A stretch of 64,000 bases of DNA. It comes from Lineus longissimus. Lineage: Eukaryota; Nemertea; Pilidiophora; Heteronemertea; Lineidae. The position numbers were made by a program, and so were the translations under genes. The notes beneath the pieces are model-generated. The model was not told the DNA's origin and made no database searches. It saw only the letters and a list, made by a program, of their open reading frames with translations. This document shows positions 11,891 to 23,149 of the stretch, in pieces. The stretch is taken from NCBI RefSeq assembly GCF_910592395.1, contig NC_088325.1:7595501-7659500 (forward strand). Reading direction: 5' to 3'. The stretch's first letter is position 1; each line of letters begins with the position of its first letter.

Positions 11891-13285
11891 CTCATCTCAG
11901 CAAAAATCTAAGATGGCGGCTGGAGGCCATTTTGGATTCTGGAAAGCGCCCAAAATTGATAGAGAAACTCCCCTACTGAAGACCATTACACCACAAAAGT
12001 TTGAAGTGTGTCAAACCTCTGGTTCTTCAGTTAACAATCGGAATACCAAAATCTAAGTTGGCTGCTGGCAGCCATATTGGATTTTGGAACACGCCCAAAA
12101 TTGATAGAGAGCATCCCCTGAATGACCATTGCACCACAAAAGTTTGAAGTGTGTCAAACCTCTAGTTCTTCAGTTAACAATCGGAATACCAAAATCTAAG
12201 TTGGCTGCTGGCAGCCATATTGAATTTTGGGTCAGGCCCAAAATCGACAGGGAACCTCCCCTACACAACCTCATCCCACCACATAAGTTTCAGGTCTGTC
12301 ACTCACTTGGTTCTTGAGTTACAGGTCGGAATGCAAAAAACCAAGTCGGGCCTGGCAGCCATCTAGGATTTCAGATCGGGCCCAAAATGGATAGGGAACC
12401 TCCCCTACACTAGGTAATAACACCACATAAGTTTCAGGTCTGTCACTCACTCGGTTCTTAATTTACGGGGCGGAATACAAATCACCAAGTCGGGGACCTG
12501 GTGGCCATCTTTGATTTCGGGTCTGGCCCAAAATTAATAGAGAACCTCCCCTACCATAGACCATTACGCCACAAAAGTTTGAAGACTGTTGGACCTCCGG
12601 TTCTCCAGTTAACGAGCGAAATGCGAAAATCTAAGATGGTGGCTGGCGGCCATCTTTGATTTCAGGTCGGCCCCAAAATCGATAGGGAACCTCCCCTACC
12701 ATAGACCATTACGCCACAAAAGTTTGAAGACTGTTGGACTTCCGGTTCTCTAGTAAACGAGCGGAATGCGAAAATCTAAGATGGTGGCTGGCGGCCATCT
12801 TTGATTTCGGGTCGGGCCCAAAATCGATAGGGAACCTCCTCTACCATAGTCCATTACACCACAAAAGTTTGAAGACTGTTGGACCTCCGGTTCTCCAGTT
12901 AACGAGCAGAATGCGAAAATCTAAGATGGTGGCTGGCGGCCATCTTTGATTTCGGGTCGGGCCCAAAATCGATAGGGAACCTCCCCTACCATAGACCATC
13001 ACACCACAAAAGTTTGAAGACTGTTGGACCGCTGGTTCTTTAGTAAACGAGTGGAATGCGAAAATCTAAGATGGCGGCTGGGGGCCATATTGGATTTTGG
13101 AACGCGCCAAAAAACAATAGGGACCCTTTGACACACTAGGCCTACACCCCCTAAAAATTTCAAGTCAGCCAAGCAAGGGGTTCTTGAGTTATAGTCTTGA
13201 ATTCAGTGCGGCGGACGCGGACGCGGCGGCCGGAAACCACCTAAGAACATAATGCCCCCACTTTAGCGGGGGCATAATTACCATT

Positions 13286-13704
13286 GCAGAGACTCTGTGT
13301 CGTAGGCATATATTTTTTACAATTAAAAATGTTCTCAAAAGACGATATGGAATGATTATTTATTAACATTTCCTGAACTATTTACCTTCTAACTATCACT
13401 TTACATAAATAGGTCGGCGTTAGGTCGCGTGCTTTTCTTTCCTCTTGACAATATACAGCAAAATAGTTCCAACCCCATTATCGCGCTATAAGTCCATAAT
13501 GAAATCATGGTGACCCGTCATAAATGCTTCGCTATTTTGCTACCACGCGGTGCGTTGGGTCCTTGCGTCCAGGTAGAGTATGAACGACATAAATGCTCTT
13601 TTTTATCAACCAAGAACTCTTACGCAGCATACAATTTGCCTTGATTAGTATTTTTGAAATTAACCAAATCAGCAGTTCAAGTCAGACAATGACATCATAC
13701 TTAC
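13286..13704. other. Intron 6 end next to exon 6; little recognised
   Basis: This is mostly plain sequence. At 13571-13595 a stretch AGGTAGAGTATGAACGACAT matches the outer end of the right inverted repeat of the DIRS element (46104-46124). It may be a tiny remnant of another insertion. Confidence 0.45.
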
Positions 13705-13856
13705 GGAAATAACGAATCAAGGACACGCTGTCCACATAGCAGTGGGTAGTTTGCAGCTAGCTTCTCACTGACAGGCCTCATCTGACGTACAGGCCACACT
13801 TGTAACATACTGTATTGCGTTTTTTCACCATCAAACTCGGTCTCCAACACAACATC
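13705..13856 (-). CDS. ATP6V1A: ATP6V1A exon 6
   Basis: This exon encodes about residues 186-235 plus two bases of codon 236. It includes the block [15 protein letters not shown], then NYPLL and [10 protein letters not shown], which lead into the P-loop and are strongly conserved in the A subunit. The minus-strand acceptor is TATCTAACTAG before GATGTT; the donor is TTTCC then GTAAGTATG. Its length of 152 bases fits phase 0 in and phase 2 out, which exon 7 completes. The human protein has Thr where this one has Cys in the LL-GQRV segment. Confidence 0.97.
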
Positions 13857-14232
13857 CTAGTTAGATAGAGAACATTACAATAGAGTGGCTGCAAGTGATT
13901 TTGATTTTACATATTACACAGCCATACTCGGTTAAAACAAATTTTAATTTTCGGTTGTTGGGCCTGAGTTTCATTATGAAGAATCAAATGAAACACTGAG
14001 ATTGATTTTTTGTACTTTTGGATTTTTGTAACATTTTGTAGATAAGACACGACATTGCAGAAAGCGGAAGTTTAGTTAGGAATTAAGCTATTTGATTATG
14101 CTTTTTGCCTCTTCTGAAGCCATTTACTCAGAAGGAAGATCACATGGGGTCACAACAATGATTAGAAAACATGCCACTAAGGCATACGTATGTGTATGGG
14201 GAAAAACTGCTTTGGACCAAAAACAAACATAC
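13857..14232. other. Intron 5 of ATP6V1A, repeat-free
   Basis: At 376 bp this is the shortest intron of the gene in the window and the only one with no recognisable repeat. Splice sites are GTATGT and ACTAG on the minus strand. Confidence 0.85.
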
Positions 14233-14370
14233 CTCAATTGTATAATTTCCTGGTTCCGCAATGAACGTAACCGTCCCTTTACATTTCGGTGGCAGCATCA
14301 ATCGATGTTTGATGAGGGTGTTTTCATGAACTGCTCCATATATGTCACCACCAGTGATATGACTGCCAAC
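14233..14370 (-). CDS. ATP6V1A: ATP6V1A exon 5
   Basis: This exon encodes about residues 140-185 in 46 whole codons (phase 0 both sides). It carries [12 protein letters not shown] and NTLIKH-LMLPP, then GTVTFIA-PGNY, all diagnostic of the A-subunit-specific 'non-homologous' insertion that forms the stator-contacting bulge. The minus-strand acceptor is CCATTCACAG before GTTGGC; the donor is ATTGAG then GTATGTTTG. Confidence 0.97.
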
Positions 14371-15757
14371 CTGTGAATGGAGAATTCAAATACCTTCACA
14401 AATGAAATGTGCTGGAGAAATTGCACTCACATGGGGCAACAAAAGATGGTAGTGCATGGATGATCAGTCCAAACTATCATAGTCAGTTTTTACAATTTAC
14501 TGTTTTCAGGTTAAGATGGAGGAGATTCATAACAACTTTTTCACCAATTTGATATTCTGGCTTACAAGGCAATCAATTTCCCAAACGAGCAAAAATTTGC
14601 CCGAAGCATTTGGGATAACAAATGGGAGATGGGGCCCAAGGGCGTGGCACTCAGCTGAAATTTTGTCCAAACAAGACATGGTACCAGTATAATGGAAAAG
14701 AAGGCGACTGAACTAGAAGTGGAATGTGCCCAAAAGCAATCCCATCTGAGGCACTTGAATGTGAAAGTAACATGATCATCAGGTTTATTGCACTACATGT
14801 TTCTGTGACATTGCTTGAGTTAGTTAAAGCACCTGTGATATCTAGCCTAAGAGGCCACAGGTAGCCGAAAAGATCCAAAGCAGCCATAACTCTCCAATTC
14901 ACACAATGGTCATTGATGGAATTTCATGATAAATAGTCATCAAGTTGGCGAAATGATGCATCTTTAAACCATTACTAAAGACGCTATAATAAGAAAACCG
15001 CACGAGTGGCTGATCCGGATATCCAGATTGCACAAGATGATTTTCTACGGCCAGAAAAGCTCAAGACCGCAGGTAGAAAATCATTGAGTTATCATATACC
15101 ACGAATATCGCCATAATCGCAAGAAACGGCCAGAGGCGATTCTGCTCACCGTAGTTGAAAGCAATGTTGCGCACTGTAAATTATGTACGACACGTGAATA
15201 GGTGATATGTAGCCTATAGATGTGTGCTCTTGATTGGGACCTATGTTTACAGAACCAGACCATGTCATATTTAGGAAAAGCCCCCATGTATCAATAAATC
15301 AGAATGAACCCCAATGAACAATATGTCAAATTAAGCTTGTGTACCTGTATAATAATGCCAGACACACACTATCATGAATAACTTCACATGAGCTGTGTAT
15401 CATGTACACAAACAGTGCTGAAGCACTCCCAATGTTTACGAAACGAGCCCGAGGCAACCAGAACCAGCTTCGATTCAGCACATACCTTGCTTGATTCCGC
15501 AAATAAATATTACTCACAGTTGTATTCGACGAACATTTCACAGAAAAAAGTCACCTTTTAGCTGTAAAAACTTGTTTAGGCCGACTTTTTATGATTATTT
15601 CGTGAACGCAGGCAACACGGAGATCGGCCACCATGTTGTTTTATGGATCACAGCGTCAGCTGGGCGAACAGGCTGGAACATACTGTCTTGGATTTGTCCG
15701 ATTTGTATGTGATTCTGGTGGTTCTATCATGCCGGCTACCGGGAACAAGAGCTACGC
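14371..15757. other. Start of intron 4; fragments of repeat 5' ends
   Basis: Mostly unrecognised. At 14632-14658 there is a diverged family-B start (GGGCCCAAGGGCGTGGCACT then CAGCTGA), and near 15120-15152 a family-A-like start (AAACGGCC then CTGCTCACCG). Small open frames on either strand show no domain. Confidence 0.5.
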
Positions 15758-16426
15758 CGAGCGAGCACATTATACACCCGCCATAAGAGTAAAGGGTGGT
15801 TGGTCAGGGTGAAAAGTGTGTGAAGTAGCATGTTTGCAATTGTACCGGGGAAATGCACTGCAGTACATGCAAAAGAAAAGAAAATGAGTTATCACACTCG
15901 AAACTTAATCAAGAGGCTTTTTGGGCCAATATTAGTGACCTGCAAAGCAGGTTTGGTGGATATAGATGGTGCGCAAACAGTGACTATACATGATTTAGAA
16001 TTTCAGTAATCGCACGGACAATGAAAGGTAAGCGGAAAATGGAAACAGGTCTTCGTGACCTTGACCTTTGGACCTCCAAATCAATAGGCTTCTTCGGGCC
16101 TATACTAGTGGCCTGCAAACCAGATTTGGTGATTATACATGATATAGAATTTCAGTAATCTCACGGACAATGAAAGGTAAGCGGAAAATGGAAACAGGTC
16201 TTCGTGACCTTGACCTTTGACCTTTTGATCTCCAAATCAATGGGCTTCTTAGGGCCTGTACTAGTGCCCTGCAAAGCAGGTTTGGTGAATATACATGATG
16301 TACAATTTCAGTAATCGCGTGGACAATGAAAAGTTAACGGACAGAAAGACAGACCGCCCGACAGACGGACAGACTGTCACCAAGCGCCATACCATAATAC
16401 GCTCCGGAGCGGGCGTATAAAAAACC
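15758..16426 (+). repeat. Repeat family E element
   Basis: The 5' end carries TTATACACCCGCC at 15770-15782. The body has three units of about 147-158 bp, with 'CCTGCAAAGCAGGTTTGGTG', 'GAATTTCAGTAATCGCACGG' and a GTGACCTTGACCTT block. Then come GACAGACGGACAGAC and ATACGC-TCCGGAGC-GGGCGTATAAAAAA at 16397-16425. The 3' arm complements the 5' end (TTATACGCCCGC against TTATACACCCGCC). Non-coding. Confidence 0.75.
16205..16223 (-). promoter_or_regulatory. Nuclear-receptor-like composite site (AGGTCA repeats)
   Basis: TGACCT occurs at 16205-16210, 16211-16216 and 16218-16223. Read on the minus strand this is AGGTCA-a-AGGTCA (a DR1) overlapping AGGTCAAGGTCA (a DR0) and TCAAGGTCA, the extended half-site of ERR/NR5A receptors. 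A shorter version is at about 16060. It belongs to family E, so it is repeat-borne; use as a real regulatory site is not shown. Confidence 0.4.
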
Positions 16427-16432
16427 AAAAGA

Positions 16433-16546
16433 TTATGGTGCTCACTTTGTGGGCAGTTAGGTCACCTACGAGGAGCCCACGGTAGACAATTTTGCTCAAA
16501 ATGTGGCTGCCGTGGCCACAACAAGATGAGCTGCACACAACCACAG
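16433..16546 (+). pseudogene. Zinc-knuckle fragment
   Basis: The plus strand encodes C-S-L-C-G-Q-L-G-H followed by C-S-K-C-G-C-R-G-H-N-K-M-S-C. The second is a perfect CCHC zinc knuckle (C-x2-C-x4-H-x4-C); the first is partial. The frame is open from the end of the family-E element and stops making sense at CAG then GTAATGG, a plausible donor. It could be an exon of a transposase or of a host gene interrupted by the repeats. I do not recognise the protein. Confidence 0.5.
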
Positions 16547-16595
16547 GTAATGGAGGGGCATGGTGGTTGTGACATTTTGAGACAATGAATTTCTT

Positions 16596-16880
16596 ATGCT
16601 TAGGAACAAATTCAAGAAAACCAAAGCTATGTCCCAGGATGAACTTGATATTCTGGCAAGATTAGCAGTCAATTTAACAGTGAATGGAGATAATAAATCA
16701 ACTGTAATCAAGAAAATTATGAAATGGTGCGGAGTGGGAAAGAAGACAATCACAGGCATTTTTAAAAGATTAGACAATGGGGAATGGCCAACAAGCAGGG
16801 ATAGGAGGGGAAGGCGACCTCCAGAAATTAACAGAAAGGCAGTATGGTATATCCATGAAACTAGTCAAATGAAAGAGCAA
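16596..16880 (+). pseudogene. Helix-turn-helix, transposase-like fragment
   Basis: About 95 codons are open: a basic start, then DELDILARLAVNLTVNGD, and a second helical block with WCGVGKKTITGIFKRLDNG followed by the very basic SRDRRGRR. This looks like an N-terminal DNA-binding region of a transposase. A family-A repeat begins at about 16872 and cuts the frame. A possible short intron (GT at 16547, AG at 16603) would link it to the zinc knuckle upstream, but the frame then stops. Function not assigned. Confidence 0.4.
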
Positions 16881-17320
16881 GGGGCCATTGTGCTCACCGT
16901 ATAGATATTTGGTGCTTTGGAATTCATCCAGGTTTAGAAACATTGTACATGTATAGTATATAGGTCAAACCAAAGTCGGTATGACATGTGATGTATCGTT
17001 GCTTGGAGTAAGTACCATAAGAATATCATCAAAAACAAGTCGCTAATAGACGAGATATTGAACTTTTTACCTATTTTAGTTTTGGCCTCCTGGTGGCCAA
17101 GTTCAGTACCAGATCAGATCGAAATTCGCTGTCCGAGGTAAGATGACGTAGGGAGTCATGTGTACCAAGTTTCAAGTTCATAGCTTTAGTGGTTAAGAAA
17201 CGTGCCATAGTCACCATCAAACGACCAATTTACGCCATTTGACCTCTGTGACCTTGAAAAGCAGGTCAGATCAAAAACTCATATGATTTGTGATGTATCC
17301 TTGCTAGGAGAACCTACCAT
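16870..17320 (+). repeat. Repeat family A, 5' and middle part
   Basis: This runs from GGGGCCATTGTGCTCACCG through 'CCTGGTGGCCAAGTTC' and the intact TGACCTCTGTGACCTTGA at 17240 to 'GAGAACCTACCATAA', where a family-B element starts at 17321. Confidence 0.8.
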
Positions 17321-17590
17321 AACAAGAGGCCCAAGGGCCTGGTGCTCAGCTGGATGACCTAATAACATTGGACTGAGGGTGTAAAGTAGTAAATATCAGC
17401 TTTATACTACTGTTTGAAGGTCAAGAGAACAAGTTATACCACTAAAATTTCCAATGCAGAGCTGCCAGCTGGATGAAATATGATTGAACTAATCAGCCAT
17501 GGTATGTAAATATTACAGGAGGCAACGGAAAATATCCCTAGTTCAGTATGTTGTATCGGTAGCAAATCTCTCCTTCATTAACTTGAGTTT
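17321..17590 (+). repeat. Repeat family B, 5' end
   Basis: AACAAGAGGCCCAAGGGCCT is followed by GGTGCTCAGCTG. The hairpin AGGCCC-aa-GGGCCT is perfect (17327-17340). The element is inserted in family A; its 3' end is not found before the MULE region. Confidence 0.7.
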
Positions 17591-17689
17591 AGATTAGTTC
17601 TTGTGACACTGCCCTATTCCCTCCCATAAGGCTACAATGCAGTCTCTAGATTGTGACATGAGGCACGATGCCATCTCTAATGGTTTATG

Positions 17690-20600
17690 CCTGTTTCGCC
17701 TACAAAATTCCTGTTTCGCCTTTTCCTGTTTCGCCTATTTCCTGTTTGGCCAATTTCCTGTTTGGCCTATTCCTGTTTCGCCTACTTCCTGTTTCGCCTA
17801 CTTTCCAGTAACCCTACATTAAATCGACTCTCCCACGGGGAACCTTAGGGATGCATGTCCATTTTATGGGGAAAATGTGAGGGGACAATTGGATGATGTT
17901 AAAAATGTGATGTCAATTTGACTAATCAAATGCCATCAACTTTCTTAACAAACCATGCCATGACCGTTTTGAAAGAGTCACCTTGAAAGCGGGGATAGTC
18001 CGGGACTTATTTGACCATAGGACCATACTGACACACAGTAAAAACTAATAGATTAAGTAGAGTAAAGCAGTCGTTTATTTTATTGAAACAGGAATTCATG
18101 AGTTTTTGATAAAAATACATAATACTGTACATTCTCATAATTATTTGATCAAAATCAGCTGTAAAACCCATGTCATAATATAAATGTAGGTACAGCACAT
18201 ATCAAGTCAAACAAGGTTGAAAATATATATCATGATATATGATTTCACGTGCAGCTTATGACCATATCGTCATTCATCAGACCAATTATTGTCGCACCAA
18301 AGGGCATAGTACAATGACAAATAGAACAAAACTTAAATATCATCATTCAAATTAGTGAATTCTTTAGGACAGTACATATCCATGTACTATCAATATGAAC
18401 CACATATAAATCTTGCTCTTCTACTACTGGAAACCTTTAATGCAAAGTTTCAACAGTACACTTATGTCAGACAAGGTAACTGATGGCATCAACGTAACTC
18501 AATAAGTCCCTCTCTCCATTGCCGTATTGTTCTTTGAGGCGTAACATGTGTTCGTCAACGCGTACATATGTGGCTCTCCTCGGGTTTGGTCGGCCGCCGG
18601 CTTTGAGTCTCTGAATCTCTGACCTTTGAAACATTTCTTCTCGTTTGAGGAAGCGAACTAGTTCGTAGAGGTTCGGGTGAGCATGGCCGGTGTACGTATT
18701 AATCTTGTGGTGCCACCCCTCCACAGCATTGATTGTTCGTTGTTGATCCAGCCTGTCATAATGATTCCATAGAGTTTGGTCGAATCTTGCATCCATGTCG
18801 TCCACCCAATTTGCCGTAACGTAGTCATTGAAAGCAGCAGTCTGTAGGATGGCGGGTGCTTCGTTCATCGTCATCCACACTTCGTCAATGCGGTCAAGGG
18901 GTAGTAAAGGCAGGGCGAGCGTTCGTCTGATTCATTTACGGATGGGATCCCTGTTGTCTGCATCACGGTACTGCGCTGCTAATCCTAGTTTCTGCACGCT
19001 TCTGCATCCTTTTAGTTGTGCCCCAAGCAATTCCCCAGGACATGCTTGAAGAGCGCTCAATTTGGAAACCATGACTATGGTATTCAGGTCGAAGGCCGCG
19101 TTTTCGTTCACTTCATAAATTTTGTTGCTGATGAGACGGATGAAGCATTCATATGTGGCTTGGCGTTTGTCCGGTAATAATCCATACAAGAGCGGGAAGA
19201 TCTGTACGTATATTTTCGCATGTACTATGTACAGTTGGGTGAAAATGTTTGGTGCTATATAAAATGTTCCATCCATGAACACAGTGTCAGCTATGGCGAC
19301 TTTCATCAAGCTTTCCACACTCCCAAATATGATGAGCTTATCAATATCCCATCGTTCGCTACTAAAAAATCTCCACCATCGGCTGTTTGCTGCCACTGTC
19401 CCTCCAATATGACATTTTCCCGTAAGGCAGGTAGCAATGGCATTTCCTTCCTTCTATGCGAATAAGCCGCTGTATGACATCCGATAAAGTTGGGAAGATA
19501 CACCGAGACATCGTCCGTTAGAATTCCTTGTTCTGCAGAGTTTACGACTTCTTCTTGACAGATACGGGGTATGGGAACAACTTCTTCGGATGCCCATGCA
19601 CGCACGCACGATTCCCACGCACGATCTTTTCTGCTGTTAGTTTGGCTGGGTTCGATAGGTGGTTGTGTTCTTCTACTTTAGCGACGCTGAAAAGAAAATT
19701 CAACTAGAGGCCTCTCGGTCTGGGAGCTTTGCTGGGTTAGTGGTGGAGTTGTATTAGGAGTAATGCAGTGTGCTGGTGACATTTCCAATAGAGCCACAAC
19801 AGGCAGGTAAGTTGTGGGCATTGGTTGGAGTAAGTGCGTCTTCTGTCATGATAGCAACTGGTTATGTATATGATCAGGGTGGGGATGAGTGGTTTGTGAA
19901 GATGTCTTGGATTGGATGCTTTGGATATGAAAAAGTAAGATGGAGAGATGATTGGACAGAACTTGTATTGTCATAAAGAGCACCTTGTCATTGACTTGAG
20001 TATGGGAGGGATATGTATCAGCCATACAGTAAGAGATAAACATGTTATGGGGACAATATTCTAAGTCTAAATTATGCTTGCTATCATATGCTGTAATGAA
20101 TAAAGATGAGAAATTTTACATGATAATAAAACATATCCTGCGATAATACAACAGCATTGAGATTACCATCAAAATGTGGTCCGCATATTTATCATCGTCA
20201 AAATTATGCCCACCACATCTACATTACAGAAAGTATCATTGTTAATACGCATTTACAATCCCCAGATAGAGTATATTATATTACAATGACAACTCCAGCT
20301 CGATTAGCTCTTGACAACAGTCTATAATAGATGACCTGATTCGTGACGTCATATCGCTGGTAACCCCCATCTCAACATAAAATCTATCACGTGACATTAA
20401 TACGCCGTTGGCGATTTACATTTTCATAAATTACCAATTCAAAAAGGCGCCAAAAAACACTTTTTCGCGAATTTCCAGTGGCTTATCTGTAACTTTGACT
20501 GAAGCTACCATAACATAGGTAAGTCATGTGAAGTGGCTAGACACTGACATGCTTTGTATCGTAAATATTCGCCTTCAAACTCTTGAATCGAGTGACCATT

Positions 20601-21915
20601 TGGCGGCCATTTGTTTGTTTTGTTTAAGTCATTTTTCCACTACTGCGCATGCGCATACTACAAACATGTGCTTTCATACTACAAATAGCTCGCAGAGGGC
20701 GCGGGACCCAGCCTCTAGTGCAGGAACTACTTGTACGCTCGTATAATTACTTCAGCACTTGCTGCGTTGTTCATTGCGATGGTCCCTTTACCAAGGTATT
20801 CATCCGCCCTGTACATCTATGCATTAGTACAGTGTACAACGATCAATATTTTACGGATATCTAAAAGTAGTTCGGCAATAACTGGTTTTATAGAAGGAAA
20901 GTTGGTATATGATGAGCTACGCCGGCATAAACTGCTAGCTCGCTAAAAAGTGCTGTACATTTGTGCTACAATGTATCAACTTGCGGCAAATTTAGCATTC
21001 AACTTGTTTTGTCACATAATTAAGTTACAGTATGATTAGGTAAAGCAACTTAGAGCAAACAAACTAATTATGTGATTACTCTATAGTACATGCTAAGTAT
21101 GTCTAATCAAATTGAGCCATGTGTATCTGAATTGAATCATAATATTACCTATTTGCTCTATCAGTATCTGCATTAGCCCTGCACGTCTCTACGATACACT
21201 TCCAGTGTCTTTTGCCATCCCTTCCTTTTCTGTTCAATCGAAATTTGAATTCTCTGTAGATCAGACTTTCCCCTCCTCGTTTGGTCGGAACAAATTGAGC
21301 TTCATCAGCCATCATGCAAAGTTGTTCTGAGTGTGTAAAGCCCCTGCATGACCTCTTTATTTATATGTAATGAAACCCTCGAGAAAATATTATTTTTCTA
21401 TAGGAAGCCATCACATCGTTGAACGCAATGAAATAAGGAATAAAAGAACAATGTAGCTATAGGTATTCTTTCTATTAAGAAGCCAGTTACTGACTACGAC
21501 AAAAGAAAGAGAATCCACAATATAAAATGCAGGCCTAAGAAACCTTTCTCAAATCTAATGAAAGGGTAAAACTTTCTTACTATTTTATTTCTTGCCTTTT
21601 AAAATCAGCTAACACATAAGCCTATGTAAGCTATGTATAATTTTCCAAAGTTATTCCGAATAATACTGAAATAATTGACATGTCGCTAAATCCATTATTT
21701 CAGACTTTATTCTTAATGATAGCCTTTAACACTTTAGTAAGGAACGGTTCATATTCCTACGTCTGTGGGGAGATTAGCAATACATTCGAATAGGCAAAAT
21801 AGGAATAGGCGAAACAGGAATTAGGCGAATCAGGAATAGGCGAATAAGGAATTAGGCGAAACAGGAATAGGCAGAACAGGAACAGGTGGAACAGGAATAG
21901 GCGAAACAGGAATAC
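17690..21915 (-). mobile_element. MULE (Mutator-like) element bounded by inverted minisatellites
   Basis: A decayed MULE transposase (18467-19605) lies between two short tandem arrays in opposite orientation: CCTGTTTCGCCTA units at about 17690-17810 and TAGGCGAAACAGG units at about 21785-21915. Outside both arrays is the same ~78-bp tandem repeat ('GGCTACAATGCGGTCTC', 'GATTGTGACATGAGGCA'). So the element looks as if it landed inside that array. MULEs elsewhere can have long, repetitive terminal inverted repeats. No target duplication was resolved. The 19700-21780 interior has no other recognisable gene. Confidence 0.6.
18467..19605 (-). pseudogene. MULE transposase, frameshifted
   Basis: Three overlapping minus-strand frames make up one protein in the right order. 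At 19360-19605 lies the pre-catalytic segment with HTAAYSHRRKEMP-LP and a 'TADGGDF' block. At 18932-19350 lies KLIIFGSVESL followed by FMDGTFYIAPNIFTQLY, the catalytic-core start with the first Asp. At 18467-18880 lies the C-terminal block with WNHYDRLDQQRTINAVEGWH and HPNLYELVRFLK. At least two frameshifts (near 19345 and 18925) and the loss of the expected Cys-His segment after the second acidic residue make it non-functional. It is a DDE-type enzyme that would cut and join the element's ends. Confidence 0.8.
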
Positions 21916-21954
21916 ACCTCTCTAACATCACCCTCTCTACTCTCATATCAATCA

Positions 21955-22240
21955 GGCTACAATACGGTCTCTTACTTGATTGTGACATGAGGCATGATGC
22001 TGTCTCTTTCATCACCCGCTTCTCTTATATCAATCAGGCTACAATGAAGTCTTACTTGATTGTGACATCAGGCATGATAACGTCTCATACATCACGCTCT
22101 TCTCTTATATTGATCAGGCTACAATGTGGTCACTTACTTGATTGTGACATCACCCTCTTGTCTCATATCATTCAGGCAACAATGCGGTCTCTTACTTGAT
22201 TGTGACATGAGGCATGATGACGTCTCTTACATCACCATAC
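21955..22240 (+). repeat. Tandem ~78-bp repeat, about four copies
   Basis: Units contain 'CAGGCTACAATGCGGTCTCT', 'TACTTGATTGTGACAT' and 'GGCATGATGACGTCTC'. A single related copy is at 17630-17685 on the other side of the MULE in the same orientation. Non-coding. Confidence 0.75.
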
Positions 22241-22544
22241 CCCTTGCCTGACCTCTTCTGAAAAGGTGCTTGACTTCCAGTTGCAAGTTGCGGGAAATTT
22301 TCATGCAGAAACAATTTGGTTTCCTGGTATCAAATGATCAGACGCAGTGTCGTCGTTACACTGGCAGATAAACTAAACATAAAGGATTACAATTGCGCCG
22401 TGGATAATTTATTTTCTGAGGCATTTCCCTCTCTCTCGACCCAGGGTCGAGCGCGACAGTAAAGGGGTAGTTTAGGTTTAATAGGCAAGCTTTATTTTTT
22501 AATATTATGATAAATAAAAATTCAGAGATGCCTACTCAATTTCA

Positions 22545-22761
22545 AGGCTTCTTTATTCAATCAACTTGTATAATACAGTAAAACAAGACCAAAACGTGAA
22601 GGACAAATCAGCTAAGATACAGCGTCTTCTTCCCCGATCCTTTCAATCACATGGCTGACTGGTTGATTGGTTTCGTTTCACCAGTTCCACAGCATGCACA
22701 GCAACACCACTTTGCCAGTGGAGACCACCGGAATGACTCGTAGATTATAGACTGCATCATC
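22545..22761 (-). other. Possible 3' terminal exon with poly(A) signal
   Basis: On the minus strand there is an acceptor (TGTTTACAG before GATGATGC) and a frame open for 27 codons to a TGA at about 22678-22680. About 120 bp further on there is AATAAA (22552-22557) in a GA-rich context. I do not recognise the short peptide. It could be an alternative end of ATP6V1A transcripts, an unrelated transcript, or chance. Confidence 0.25.
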
Positions 22762-23149
22762 CTGTAAACATGAGAAAAAATAGCACTTTGTAAAAAAGCA
22801 CCATCAAAATAAGATATTTATTATTAACATTCCCGATTATGTTACAAAAACAACGAGTAGTCTGTACTGATACGCGAAAACCGTGAGAGTATATACAACC
22901 CTGTATGACTTGCTGTTCATGTTGGTGGTAAGGTAAAACATAAATGTACAAAAAAAGATCAAAACTTTTGTGAAAAACTAGTGAACTGGTGGGGGGGGGG
23001 ATAAAATAAAGTTAAATTTGAAAAAGTTCACCCTTATTTACTAACGTTCACCTTGGTAGAGTTTGGACACATGACTTGCAATGCATACTTTACTTCCCTG
23101 AACATATGTTGCAGTGTATTGCATTTGTTCATGTACCGGTATCGGGTAT

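Larger units (their letters stand above)
11120..13285 (+). repeat. Repeat family C element with ~143-bp tandem array
   Basis: The 5' end has a hairpin (GCAATT at 11129-11134 with AATTGC at 11141-11146) and then TATGCCCCCGCT. The body has a palindromic block (11232-11275), an ~85-bp tandem repeat (about 11590-11890) and about nine units of about 143 bp from 11900 to 13130. Each unit has 'AAGATGGCGGCTGGCGGCCAT', 'CCCAAAATCGATAGGGAACC' and 'CACCACAAAAGTTTGAAG'. It closes with GCGGACGCGGACGCGG and the hairpin ATGCCCCC/GGGGGCAT at 13252-13275, then AATTA. It has no coding capacity. Confidence 0.8.

Noticed and set aside
11900-13130. Tandem ~143-bp array as centromeric satellite
   Set aside because: Only nine units, bounded by defined element ends (5' hairpin and 3' hairpin), and repeated with the same 3' end at 25.2-26.0 kb.
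18828-19465. Plus-strand frames across the MULE
   Set aside because: They are antisense to the transposase frames that carry the conserved blocks.
17690-21915. Minisatellites at 17.7 and 21.8 kb (and 3.66 kb) as CRISPR arrays
   Set aside because: Units are short, contiguous and degenerate with no unique spacers, in an animal genome.
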